This document shows positions 40,090-50,265 of a stretch of DNA of 64,000 nucleotides, one piece after another. Within the stretch, counting starts at the first letter, position 1. Every line of letters starts with the position of its first letter. This stretch comes from Hormiphora californensis (Eukaryota; Ctenophora; Tentaculata; Cydippida; Pleurobrachiidae): positions 2,408,828 to 2,472,827 of the forward strand of contig CM035350.1 of assembly GCA_020137815.1 (NCBI GenBank), in the 5' to 3' direction. A program made the position numbers and the translations under genes. A model generated the notes under the pieces. The model made no database searches, had not been told where the DNA came from, and was given only the letters and a program-made list of their open reading frames with translations.

Positions 40090-42992
40090 CGCCTTCCGCG
40101 GCTAGTGACTGTCGGTGGAAGTTTTCTTTTATCAAGGACTCACTGGAGAATCCGTCAATACCCATCCTTTGCACCGGTATTACGGAGACCTGGTGGCATG
40201 ATGATTTCTCTGATGCCCAATTGGAGATTGAAGGCTTTCACCTAACTCGTTGTGACAGAGCGGGTAGGAGAGGTGGCGGTTGTGCACTCTACATTAACAA
40301 TCAACTGACCCCTTCCTCTGAGTTCAGATTCTCAGACACGTCCAATAGTGCGGCTGCTGTATACATCAAGGAGACCCACTCGGTTTTCTGTGTTGTGTAC
40401 AGGGCGCCATTTTCCCCTGCGAATGATCTTTTCGATGATCTATCCCGTTTCATTGATCAGTGCGAACTCGACAAGGGTTGTCCTGACATCTATGTCATGG
40501 GCGACTTCAATATGCCAGACATAGACTGGGGGACACTCACTGGAGGACCTAGCTCACAGATGCTACTAAAATTTGTGAACTCATATTTTCTCACTCAGCT
40601 TGTTGACTCTCCAACACGGGGCTTGAATATTCTAGACCTCGTTCTCACCAACCGGCCAGACTATGTCTTCAAAACTGAGGTATCGGAGTCGTGTATTTCT
40701 GACCATAATATGATCAGCTCTACACTTGGGTTTGGTATCTTACCCACTCGTCAATCAGACCATCGATTCACGGACTTTGATATTTACAACTTTCACGAGG
40801 CTAACTTCCCTGAAATGTGTAGGGAGTTGGACCAGATCGACTGGCTAGCACTCGCCGACATCTGCGATGACGGTGATGGTTCTGATTTCGTTCAACTTTT
40901 CACCCTGACTGTTCTACAGGTCTTATCTCACCACTCTCGTAAGAAGAAGGCCCGTAAAAAAAGAAGGGACCCTATTCTCAGGAAATTGAAAGTGAAACAG
41001 CGGAGTTTGAATAAACGGATTACTCTTGCCCGGCAGAATAAACCTCACCTTTTGCCACAGCTAGAGGTTGGTGTTTCCAGAATTACTTGGGCCATCTTGT
41101 GTCACATTTCTCAGCGACTTGATTCTGATGAAAACGAGGCGTTGATAAAACTCAAAGCTAACCCAAAATTCTTCTGGTCATACGCCAACCGAAAGAGGAA
41201 GACCCGGTCACGTATACCTCCTTTACAGAAAAGTGATGGGTCACTTACGGACGTTCCCGAGATGAAGGCAGAACTATTTCAATCACAATTTACCTCTGTT
41301 TTCAGCACTCCTTCAAACTCCCCTTCAGCAGCTGCAGACAACATTACTCCTTCTACATGCAGCCTTTCAGACATCGTTTTCTCCACCGCTGATATTGAAA
41401 AGGCACTACATGACCTCAATCCCTATTCAGCCGGCCCTCCAGGAGATGTACCTGCCAGAATTTTACGTGACTGCCGATCATCGCTGTCCTACCCCCTATC
41501 CATCTTATGGGCCAAATCGTTTGATTCTGGTATTGTACCATCCTGTCTGAAACTTCAGTACATTGCACCCCTCTACAAAAAGGGTCCTAAAATGAAAGCT
41601 GAAAATTACCGCCCGATCTCCCTCACCAGCCACATTGCCAAGACATTTGAACGGGTTGTAAGATCTCAAATGGTGTCATACTTTGAATCAGAGAACTTGT
41701 TTAACGAGTCTCAGCATGGATTTAGAAGCAAGAGGAGCTGCTTATCCCAACTCACTCGTCACATTGACAATATTCTGAACAATCTCAACAACCTTCTTGA
41801 AGTGGATGTAATATACTTAGACTTCGAGAAGGCTTTTGATAAAGTTGACATCGGTATACTTCTCGAAAAGCTGCAGAGATATGGAGTTAAGGGCAAACTC
41901 CTTGAATGGATCCGCAGCTTCCTACTAGACCGGAAACAAACGGTCTTAGTCGACGGCGTAGCGTCTTCTTTTGCAGAAGTCAGAAGTGGGGTCCCACAAG
42001 GGACTGTTCTCGGTCCACTTTTATTTCTGATTTATGTAATTGACCTGGAATCCGTAATCAAACACGGTTCTTCTTTGTCGTTCGCTGATGACACTAAAAT
42101 CTTCTCTGCTATCCGTACTATGGTTGACAAATTGAACCTACAGGAGGATCTGAACAGTGTGATAACCTGGGCTGACGCTAACAATATGTCCTTGCACCAG
42201 TCAAAGTTCGAGGTCATGAATTTCACCCTGAATCACACCAGTTCGCTTAGAGAAGTACCGTTCAGTGCTGAGAACTATTCCTATCAACTGTCTGATGGGA
42301 GGTTCATCGATCCAACAGACACTGTCCGAGACTTAGGTGTTCTACTCTCGAGTGATGGTCAATGGTCGGCCCAAATATCTCGAGTTGTTACCACGGCTAG
42401 TCGGGTTGCTGGATGGACGTTAAGTGCATTTAGATCCAGAACTCGCCGCACCATGATGACTCTTTACAAGTCACTGGTGCGTCCCCATCTTGACTACTGT
42501 TGCACACTGTGGTCACCTTCCAAAAATGGGGATATCAGTCGTGTTGAGGATATTCAACGATCGTACACCCGTAAGATCGTTGGTCTCAAGGGGCTGAACT
42601 ACTGGCAACGTCTTCAAACCCTGGGACTTTTGTCGCTTCAGCGCCGACGAGAGAGGTACACTATGATTCTTGTGTGGAAAGTGTACAACAATGAGATACC
42701 CAACAGTACTGACATGTGTTTCGTCGACAGTCACCGCTCTGGCCCTAGAGCTGTCGTCCCTCGATACTCGTACGAGGCTCAACGATCTATCTTGTCGCTA
42801 TATGAACAATCATTTGCGGTACTGGGGGCAAAGTTGTGGAACACTTTGCCTCGATCTGTAAAGGAGGCCCCAACTCTTTATCAGTTCAAATCTCAGCTAG
42901 GTAGTTTCCTCTCTACCATTCCGGATACACCCCCCATCAGCGGTTATCCTGCTCAAGCAAACAGCAACTCAATACTAGAGTGGTGTCCATGA
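40062..42992 (+). CDS. LINE ORF2: apurinic endonuclease and reverse transcriptase
   Basis: The N-terminus of the endonuclease is visible upstream of any ATG (LLLINARSLT from 40062, then GITETWWHDD). Endonuclease motifs GDFN and SDHN follow, then RT motifs YLDFEKAFDKVD, RSGVPQGTVLGPLLF and the catalytic SFADDTK, and a C-terminal tail with AKLWNTLPRSVKEA. More than 970 codons are stop-free to the TGA at 42990-42992. The frame is -1 relative to ORF1 and overlaps it: it stays open upstream to at least 39867 with no ATG, so translation must use frameshifting, re-initiation or a non-AUG codon. All catalytic motifs look intact. Confidence 0.88.
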   Translation, partial: LLLINARSLTPSAASDCRWKFSFIKDSLENPSIPILCTGITETWWHDDFSDAQLEIEGFHLTRCDRAGRRGGGCALYINNQLTPSSEFRFSDTSNSAAAVYIKETHSVFCVVYRAPFSPANDLFDDLSRFIDQCELDKGCPDIYVMGDFNMPDIDWGTLTGGPSSQMLLKFVNSYFLTQLVDSPTRGLNILDLVLTNRPDYVFKTEVSESCISDHNMISSTLGFGILPTRQSDHRFTDFDIYNFHEANFPEMCRELDQIDWLALADICDDGDGSDFVQLFTLTVLQVLSHHSRKKKARKKRRDPILRKLKVKQRSLNKRITLARQNKPHLLPQLEVGVSRITWAILCHISQRLDSDENEALIKLKANPKFFWSYANRKRKTRSRIPPLQKSDGSLTDVPEMKAELFQSQFTSVFSTPSNSPSAAADNITPSTCSLSDIVFSTADIEKALHDLNPYSAGPPGDVPARILRDCRSSLSYPLSILWAKSFDSGIVPSCLKLQYIAPLYKKGPKMKAENYRPISLTSHIAKTFERVVRSQMVSYFESENLFNESQHGFRSKRSCLSQLTRHIDNILNNLNNLLEVDVIYLDFEKAFDKVDIGILLEKLQRYGVKGKLLEWIRSFLLDRKQTVLVDGVASSFAEVRSGVPQGTVLGPLLFLIYVIDLESVIKHGSSLSFADDTKIFSAIRTMVDKLNLQEDLNSVITWADANNMSLHQSKFEVMNFTLNHTSSLREVPFSAENYSYQLSDGRFIDPTDTVRDLGVLLSSDGQWSAQISRVVTTASRVAGWTLSAFRSRTRRTMMTLYKSLVRPHLDYCCTLWSPSKNGDISRVEDIQRSYTRKIVGLKGLNYWQRLQTLGLLSLQRRRERYTMILVWKVYNNEIPNSTDMCFVDSHRSGPRAVVPRYSYEAQRSILSLYEQSFAVLGAKLWNTLPRSVKEAPTLYQFKSQLGSFLSTIPDTPPISGYPAQANSNSILEWCP

Positions 42993-43245
42993 TGCGTGTT
43001 AGTGTGTTATGTGTCGCTGTGCTGTGAGTGTACTGAGTATTGACTCTTTTTAGGAGGTTTATCTTTTTAAATATCCTGTGTGTTACGCAAATTTATGAAT
43101 TTGAATTTGTATTGGATGAATTCATACAGGTTCAAAGTCTCCAGGCAGAAAGTTTTAAAGAATTCTGTCGACAGAGGGGGCTTATCGTCCCCAAAGGGTT
43201 TAGGTAATACCCAGATCGTAACTGCGCCCAATGTGTGTGAAATGT

Positions 43246-43617
43246 GGTAGGCGGTAAATGTTAACCAGATCTGTGAGAATTTCGCACGTTTTTGCCCATA
43301 ACTCAGCCATTTCTTGACCAATTTGCAAAATCTTTGGCTCATTGGAAAGAGGACTTTGAGCTCTTTCAAATGAGCCTAATTAAACTAAAATCGGTGCAAA
43401 ATGCGCGGCGTGGTGGCGAAAACGCGCATTTTGCGCCATGACGCCGCGCATTTTGCGCCGATTTTAGTTTTATTAGGCTCATTTGAAAGACCTAAATGTC
43501 CTCTTTCCAACGCGCCCAAGATTTTGCAAATTGGTCAAGAAATGACTGAGTTATGGACAAAAACGTGGTTTTGCACGTACGTTTTCTCTCAGATCTGGTT
43601 AACATTTACCGCCTACC
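43246..43617. mobile_element. Long-TIR MITE (372 bp, almost wholly palindromic)
   Basis: The ends are GGTAGGCGGTAAATGTTAAC and its inverse GTTAACATTTACCGCCTACC. The arms pair along most of the length, including TTTCTTGACCAATTTGCAAA versus TTTGCAAATTGGTCAAGAAA, and meet at a GCGCATTTTGCGCC-type centre. No coding capacity. Confidence 0.85.
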
Positions 43618-43825
43618 GTGAAATGTACCCCCCCCCCCCCATTGAATCCCCACTGCAGTTGTTTGAAATCCCATTCAAACAATGTCATCACTTCATGATG
43701 TACCAGTGAAATTCAATTTGAATCGTATTATTTCAGGCAGGGCCATTTATACACAAATAATTTCTCACTTTTTTAATTTTTCAAGATGCTAATATATTCA
43801 ATTTCTCAAATCTTCATTCTTCTTC

Positions 43826-44503
43826 TTAATCACTGTCATTACATGCTGCAACGAAACTTTTCCAGTTGGTTGCCCCTTCACAGGTCTCAGCGGCCTCTTT
43901 CACAGCTGGACAGATACAGGCGTCATCACCAGCACAGTTACAGTAGTCCTCCATACAGGCCGCCATGTAACCGCTGCTCTCGTCCCCTATATCGAGCCCC
44001 TCGCACCCAGAGAAGGGAGGGCGCTCCAACACACTGCAGGCTGTTCTGGCATCCTCCTCCAGACCAAGCATCTCACACATTGTCTCATCCTGTTTCTCTT
44101 CAGTAGTTGGGACTTCCTCAGGTGTCGGAGAAGGGGTGGATTCTTCAGTAGGATGGGGGTGTGGGTGGGGATGTGGGTGAGGATGGGGATGGTGTCCATC
44201 ATGGTGTCCATCATGGTGTCCATCATGGTGTCCATCATGGTGTCCATGGTCCCAGCCCCCGTGATCACCTTGATGTCCATGACCACCGCCTCCGTGGTGG
44301 TGTGGGTGCCTTTTATCGACCTGGACGGGGCCACACACGACCAGTGCCACCAATCTGAAATAGATCAACGGGGCAGGTTAGAGATACTGAGAAAGAGAGA
44401 TAGCAATAATCAAAGAAGGACGGGTAACGAATGAAAATAATGTTATTGCATTGTAAGCAAGTCCCATCCCAAAAACTTACGTTAGGCAAACGTAGAACTT
44501 CAT
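43826..44503 (-). CDS. Secreted histidine-rich protein with a Cys-rich C-terminal domain
   Basis: Two exons (44481-44503 and 43826-44354; GT-AG, phases close) give 183 aa. The N-terminus MKFYVCLTLVALVVCG is a good signal peptide. Then come a His/Gly block, four to five DGHH units and a run of His-Pro dipeptides, about 30 His in 60 residues. An acidic Thr/Pro linker follows, then a C-terminal domain with about ten Cys (CEMLGLEE, CSVLERPPFSGC, YMAACMEDYCNC, CICPAVKEAAETC). That last part resembles the C8 module found next to von Willebrand D domains: a similarity, not a proof. The product should be extracellular and able to bind divalent metals. No homologue is recognised by name. Confidence 0.75.
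44191..44238 (-). repeat. 12-nt tandem repeat encoding DGHH
   Basis: Four exact GGTGTCCATCAT units (plus-strand view) plus a partial fifth, inside the histidine-rich gene. Unit number is likely to vary between alleles. Confidence 0.92.
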
Positions 44504-44862
44504 TTTAAAAATTTAATAGCAGGAGCGCTGTTTCTCTGTTAAAAAGGGACCTCATTGAGGAATGGCTGCCCCCGTTCTCGGTGTGTCATTAGTCAGGAGC
44601 AATGACTTGTTTAAAATAATTAAAGGCTCCTGAGTCTTGAATCAACCAATGACTTGATAGTAGAGACTCATGAGTCATTCAATGCCTTAGTTAGTCCTTT
44701 CAATCCATTTTAGCTCCCATTCCATCACGTTGAGTTCTTTACTGCAGGACACTGGCGGTGAGGGTGAGAAAGATGGAGTACCTATCGTTATTATTGGAGT
44801 GAACGAGATCATGAAGTATGAACGGTGTGCTATTTTTTCCAATTCCTAGTTAAATGAGCTCC

Positions 44863-45016
44863 TAAAGTCGGATTTTTTGAAGTTGTCACCCCAAAATGAC
44901 CGCGCATGTGAAATTTATCAATTTTGATGTGCACACCATACGTTAACATGTGATGTGACACACAAAAACATTCTGCACACGAAAAGGGGGTGACAACTTC
45001 AAAAAATCCAACTTTA
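44863..45016. mobile_element. MITE with TAAAGTCGGATTTTTTGAAG ends
   Basis: The left end TAAAGTCGGATTTTTTGAAG and the inverse right end CTTCAAAAAATCCAACTTTA are followed inwards by paired GTTGTCACCC and GGGTGACAAC. About 154 bp with no ORF. Solo ends of the same family occur at about 60995 and 61160. Confidence 0.8.
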
Positions 45017-45246
45017 CGATCATTCTAAAACATTTTATCAAAAAGTTTTGGCTCTACCATGGCCCAATTACGTTGGCACGAGCTATGCCCATATATGGGC
45101 ATATTCATTTCAAAAAGTCTGTTTTAGGGCGTTATTTCGAACAAAACACACATATTAATCGACTCATGACAACTCCTGCAACTGCTACTTTCAGTTTGAA
45201 CCTTGAGAACTCCACTTTCTGAAAAAATTACTTTTTTTTCTCTCAC

Positions 45247-45317
45247 TTTTTCTTGACAAGGAGGCATCCAACCATAATCAGCAGGATAAACAAAGCCAAC
45301 GGTCTCACTGTGGTCAT
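45247..45317 (-). CDS. Possible signal-peptide exon of an unidentified small secreted protein
   Basis: An ATG at 45317 opens a frame whose translation is strongly hydrophobic (core LALFILLIMVGCLLV) and runs to an AA|GTGAGA donor at 45247. That is what a first exon for a signal peptide looks like. I could not find a convincing second exon between here and 44,700. The next minus-strand gene already has its own signal peptide, so this may be a chance hydrophobic stretch. Confidence 0.22.
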
Positions 45318-45724
45318 GATGAGGTCCCTATTTACAGACACAAACTACAATGATGTGTAATGGAGGGTATAATGAATCATTCTCTCATTAACTAATGATA
45401 TACTCAGCTGAGATGACCCACCGATCTGAGGGATGGCTCTTTAGAGGGCTCCCTATCTGCACATCTTACTGAGTTCGCTTTAGTAAAATGGAAATTGATA
45501 CTTGGTTGGGAAGCTTAAGTATTATCAGATGGGGCCTCACAGAGTAGCTATCATTAGTGTGTCCCTATGTGTGTCTCCCCTCCCCTCTCCGTTAGTGGCC
45601 ACGTGATGCCCCTGTTGCACTTTAATTTGGCTAATTGGATCTTCGCCAATAAGTCCCTTTCCTTGATACAGACTTGCCCGACTCTAAGAGACGGCTTTAT
45701 GGATCACCTTCATCATTACTTTTA

Positions 45725-46030
45725 TACTAGCGCACCCATTGGGTGCGCCTCAAGTAAGGGCTTTTTGATGACCCAACCGGCTTCGCCGGGTGGTTCTTTT
45801 CGCCCCTTTCAACGTCAATAACACGGTTGTCATGGCAACTGAATTGGTAACTATGGGGACTGGCCTGTTTAAAGTCATTCGAAATATTAAGAAACTTCCA
45901 CTGGAACTTCAGAAAGTGTGAATAACAGCTTTACAGCTTTCGTCATATGAAGTGTTTTATGAAGGAGCACTGTCGCGTAGATACAGCCTAACGAACGACT
46001 TCGACTTCGACGTTCATCTCCAAATTATAA
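45725..46030 (+). repeat. ~306-bp dispersed repeat, copy 1
   Basis: Begins TACTAGCGCACCCATTGGGT (a hairpin, GCGCACCC/GGGTGCGC), then CCGGCTTCGCCGGGTGGTTC. It ends CGTTCATCTCCAAATTATAA. A diverged copy in the same orientation lies at 49437-49746. No coding potential conserved between the copies. Class unknown. Confidence 0.88.
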
Positions 46031-46874
46031 GTTGCAGTATTGTGGAGAAGAATTTTAATTTTTTGAGTTTTTTCTTGGTGGAAAACAAATTCCGGTTATA
46101 ACCGACTAATTTTGGCCTGCTGAACACGATCCCGCTCATGAAAAAGCTCTCAAAATTGAAGAACATGTCCAAAATGAACATTTTTTGCCCAAAATGAACA
46201 TTTTTAGGTCAAAAATGAACTTTGGCATTATAATCTAATGATACACATCAATTCCTGTCAATTTCGAGGTGCTGGACACGATCCTGACCATAAAGATTTG
46301 ATATTAATAACATGCCAAAAACTGGTGAAAACCACACATTTTTTCCTTATTTTGCTATTTTTCGGTAAAAAAGTAAACTTTTTAAATCGCGATGCCAACG
46401 TAACTGACAAACACTATCCCAATTCTGTTTTGCTGATGTGATAGAGAATTGTCCATTATAGTTTCACATTAGCTAGATACTGAATGGAATGAAATTTGAA
46501 ATAGCACACCCTAATGAACACACACACTGCCAGACCAATACTCTGACCACGGTTCTCGAGAGAACCATATGAAAATGCATATGACGGACTGTCCTAGTCA
46601 GGCTGCAATGCTCCGACTGAACAGTGAACACAGCTGATTCCTAATTAAAAAACCAACTGGTACTTCCAGGTACCCACAGAACTCAGAAGATATCATAATT
46701 ACGGGACGGGAAAATTAGGTCGGCAAGAGGGAAGAATGATGTTTTATTGTTTATGGCATCTCTGTCGGCTGCCAGTGTGTTGATCTAAACCTTTTCAAAG
46801 AGAAGGTCGAACAATACGAGTGTGGTGAACCAGCTTCTTCTTCTTCTATAACATTCATGCAAGGCGGGTATATA
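46031..46874. other. No gene recognised
   Basis: AT-rich DNA with short self-similar motifs (CCAAAATGAACATTTTT repeated near 46172-46210). A decayed copy of the CCAATGCTCTGACCACGGTT element lies near 46530-46620. Nothing coding is supported. Confidence 0.4.
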
Positions 46875-47045
46875 TAGTCGGACCCCGATTTACCGGGCCC
46901 CGATTTACCGGAACCCCGATTTACCGGGAGGATAAACTTCCCCGAATATAGGATTTGAACAGTATTTGACCCCGATATACCGGGCACCCCGATTTACCGT
47001 CAAAACCCTTTCCCCCGAGCATCCCGGTAAATCGGGGTCCGACTG
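46875..47045. mobile_element. Tc/mariner-superfamily-like MITE (171 bp)
   Basis: The termini are AGTCGGACCCCGATTTACCG and its perfect inverse, with TA on both outer flanks (46873-46874, 47046-47047). The CCCCGATTTACCGG core recurs about five times inside. A CAGTC... terminus with TA duplication resembles pogo/Tigger-type ends. Confidence 0.8.
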
Positions 47046-47104
47046 TAATATTATTGTTGAGTAAGTGTTACTCAGAAACAAGTTACCCAAGTAAACTGAG
47101 GAGG

Positions 47105-48149
47105 ATGTTTCGTCAGTATGCATGTGATGAGTCTCTCTTTGTTGTTATTTTTGACGCTATTACCACCCGTAAGTTAAAAAAGGAATTTTCGAACTTGATA
47201 ATTTTCCTTGAGTTGACCTCTAACTTGGGTACATCGCGCAATCCCTTGTACGTAGCACGCTGCCAAACCTCTTACTTATTTCAGCAGATTTATTGTGGAG
47301 GAGGAACTGTTGAATTTCGATTCAATCGGTTTAACTTTACCGACTGCATATTCGAATGCGATGACGTGGCTTTCCGCTACTTTGAAATAAAGATTGACGG
47401 TAAGGAGGTGACATTTGAGAACTGGATTGCACTAACTGATCACAGTTATAAACAGTGCAGCGTTAATTTAACCAAGGTCGAATATTTTGAAAACACGCTG
47501 AGTTTTCGTTTTGAAGCAGATGCTAACTTCAGTATATCTGCAACAATTGGTGGTATGCATTACGCTGGATCATTATTATTCAACGGGTACTTTCACGACA
47601 AAACCAGTGACCACGGTTGGTACAACATAGAACTTCAAAGTACTGGATCATCATTAGTATCATGGACACTTTACTTTGATTTCCGTATCAGCAGCTGTGA
47701 TTCACGTTTTACCGGAAACGGTTGTGCAGACTGTGGTGACAATTGGACTGGAACCAACTGTGATTCATGTAGCAATGGCCTGGGAGGGAGACAACTGTGA
47801 TTCATGTAGCAATGGCCGGGAGGGAGACAACTGTGATTCATGTAGCAATGGCTGGGAGGGAGACAACTGTGATTCATGTAGCAATGGCTGGGAGGGAGAC
47901 AACTGTGACAACTGTGCTCTAGGATGGTACGGTCCAGATTGTAGCAAGTTTTGTATCTCCAACGAGAACTTCACTTGTAACGAACACGGGGAGATGACAT
48001 GTGCTGAGGGTAGCAAATATTGCAAGACCCTCGAAAATCACGGTTATGTGTATGTTTTGGTTGGAGGTTATGCTGTGGTGGGAGCTTGTGTTTGGTGTTG
48101 CTTTGGTTCTACAGGAAGATGGGGATGCGGAAGAAGATCACTTTACTGA
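47105..48149 (+). CDS. Membrane protein with EGF/laminin-type repeats and a DSL-like motif; frame broken
   Basis: The first part (47105-47790) encodes an extracellular domain with paired Cys that I do not recognise. It leads into CADCGDNWTGTNCDSCSNG. A 36-nt unit encoding CDSCSNGWEGDN then repeats four times. The first repeat has one extra C (GGCCTGGG near 47779 instead of GGCTGGG), shifting frame. The rest (47790-48149) continues with WYGPDCSKFC, then FTCNEHGEMTCAEG, close to the DSL motif of Notch ligands. A hydrophobic span follows (YVYVLVGGYAVVGACVW) and a stop at 48149. Downstream, 48110-48330 stays coding-like in another frame (EDGDAEEDHFTEG), so an intron or second indel is likely. The ATG at 47105 is a guess; an upstream exon could exist. 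Confidence 0.5.
47757..47905 (+). repeat. 36-nt tandem repeat (CDSCSNGWEGDN-coding)
   Basis: Four tandem units of TGTGATTCATGTAGCAATGG plus 16 more bases, nearly identical apart from one extra C in the first and a CCGGGAGG variant in the second. Near identity indicates recent amplification or conversion. Confidence 0.9.
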
Positions 48150-48332
48150 AGGCCCAAATTCAGGAAGCAGCAGGGGGAGATGTCACCAAGACATAATGAA
48201 AGAACTTGAATTCAGTAGTGACGGCACCAAATACCGAGAGTGTGTATGTGGATCCTTCCGAGATACCAGAACCTCTCTATGCAGACTTCTAAACAGGCAA
48301 GCGGAACTCGTCGCTCGATTGGATACTGACTT

Positions 48333-48660
<328 letters not shown>

Positions 48661-49436
48661 TTTGTTTACACAACGTGATTTTGATGGAACATACCTACTG
48701 TTCAATACTGTACAATTACTTTTCTACAATAAGTTCTATAATTTCATCCAAATAGTTTCCACTTTTCCAGAAACTAAACGTCCATTAGTCCATACTTCAT
48801 GGCACCGTGAGATGAAGGATCAATTTCAAGCAACTCATACTGCTAACTTCTTAGTGGTATTTGGCACATTTTGCCATGTTCAAGTCACAGTGAAGTATCA
48901 AGTTTATCTGAGCGCGAACTCCGCACTGTTCAAAGGTAGAATTGTGTGCGCGCCATCAACATGTGAGGGATGCGCGTGGGAAATGTACTGTGTACTTTCT
49001 AGGAATGCATGGTTTACACATATACATTGTACTTCATGTAAAAACGTACTATCCATTGGGTCAGTAGGAAGAAGGTGTCCGTTTTTCTCATTAGTGTGTC
49101 GTAGTATATCATGAGCGCTCATGATACACTCATGAGACAAACGGACACGTTCTTCCTACTTACCTGGGCCGGGTCCGATGTCTCCTCACTCTGGCCGACC
49201 CGATCTGATTCTGAGCGCACTGCACCTGTTGTCGCTGAGAAGCAAAATGGGGTATTGCCCCACCAGAACAGCTCTGGTACAAGTCACATGTTACAAAATC
49301 TTGGTTTGTGGTGTAATAAATGTTTGGCATTTTAAAATATTACAATTGAATCAATGCACTATACACGCGACCAACCTCAGAGTCAGTGTGTCTCTCCCCC
49401 ATGTTAATAACCATTGTTAACTATAGACATATATTT
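48661..49436. other. Open frame of unknown status and a small palindrome
   Basis: A 150-codon open frame (48662-49114, +) has Cys and aromatic residues but no domain I recognise. At about 49074-49149 the sequence GTGTCCGTTT mirrors AAACGGACAC around ATCATGAGCGCTCATGAT, forming a palindromic end-like structure. I do not call a gene. Confidence 0.3.
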
Positions 49437-49746
49437 TACTAGCGCACCCATTGGGTGCGCCTCAAGTAAGGGCTTTTCTATAACCCACCCGGCTTCGCCG
49501 GGTGGTTCTTTTGCCCTTTCCTTCAACGTCTATAAAACGGTTGCCATGGCAACTGAATTGGTAACTAGGGGGACTGACATGTTAAAAGTCATTCGAAAAT
49601 ATTAACAAACTTCCACTGGAATTTTCCAAAGGTGAATGACAGCTTATACAGCTTTGGTCATATGAAGTGTTTTATGAAGGAGCACTGTCGCGTAGAAACG
49701 CACTGAACGAACGACTTCGACCACGACGTTCATCTCCAAATTATAA
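49437..49746 (+). repeat. ~310-bp dispersed repeat, copy 2
   Basis: Same orientation and limits as the copy at 45725-46030 (TACTAGCGCACCCATTGGGT to CGTTCATCTCCAAATTATAA), with scattered substitutions and small indels. The two copies bracket the broken EGF-type gene. Confidence 0.88.
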
Positions 49747-50265
49747 TAGAGATGGCACGCTTTACTTTTAGCAATAGCTAAAGCTTTTGCAAATTGAAAT
49801 AGTCATGATATTGATAATAATTTTATATTGAAGTATGAATATTAGAATTACGGTTACAACTTGTGTTTCTGGTATTAAAAACTTCTACTGATCAGTTTTA
49901 TAAGGCTAGTCGTCTAAACATGATTGTTATTTTATTTGTTGCCAACACAGTCTGCAGTAGTGGTACTATTTTTGGCTGTTAGGCCAATTATCTGACAAAT
50001 TTTTGGGGTATCACAGTATGTCGAAGACCCAAATGATCGGCATTTTTGGTGGACTAGTCAGGGCTTCGTTTCAGGAAAGCTCACCAAATGTCTCTGAAAG
50101 AAAATAGTTATAAAAACAAAACTGTAAACATAACATTGTATTGCACTTTGACATACCATAACCAAGTGCCAGATATGATAAATAATGCCAGAAACTGAAT
50201 CAGAGTGCCGCAATACCTAACAAAGACAAGGGTTTTCACTAACCGATGAGAGTGGCGTGTGTTGT
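49747..50265. other. No gene recognised; 3' flank of the SLC44-like gene
   Basis: AT-rich sequence with no exon or repeat that I can support. It should include the SLC44 3' untranslated region. Confidence 0.4.

Larger units (their letters stand above)
38683..43060 (+). mobile_element. Near-complete CR1/L2-like LINE with two intact ORFs
   Basis: ORF1 (38683-40089) and ORF2 (40062 or earlier to 42992) are both uninterrupted, which is unlike the decayed copy at 12780-15281. The exact 5' end is not determined; sequence between 38467 and 38682 may be its 5' untranslated region. The 3' limit near 43060 is an estimate: no poly-A tail or clear 3' microsatellite and no target duplication could be identified. 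The ATCTGGGTG elements on both sides (38168-38466 and a fragment at about 43204-43230) suggest insertion into an existing repeat nest. Confidence 0.8.

Noticed and set aside
48662-49114. Novel 150-codon gene
   Set aside because: No domain, no signal peptide, no supporting splice sites, and the end overlaps a palindrome; left as unknown.
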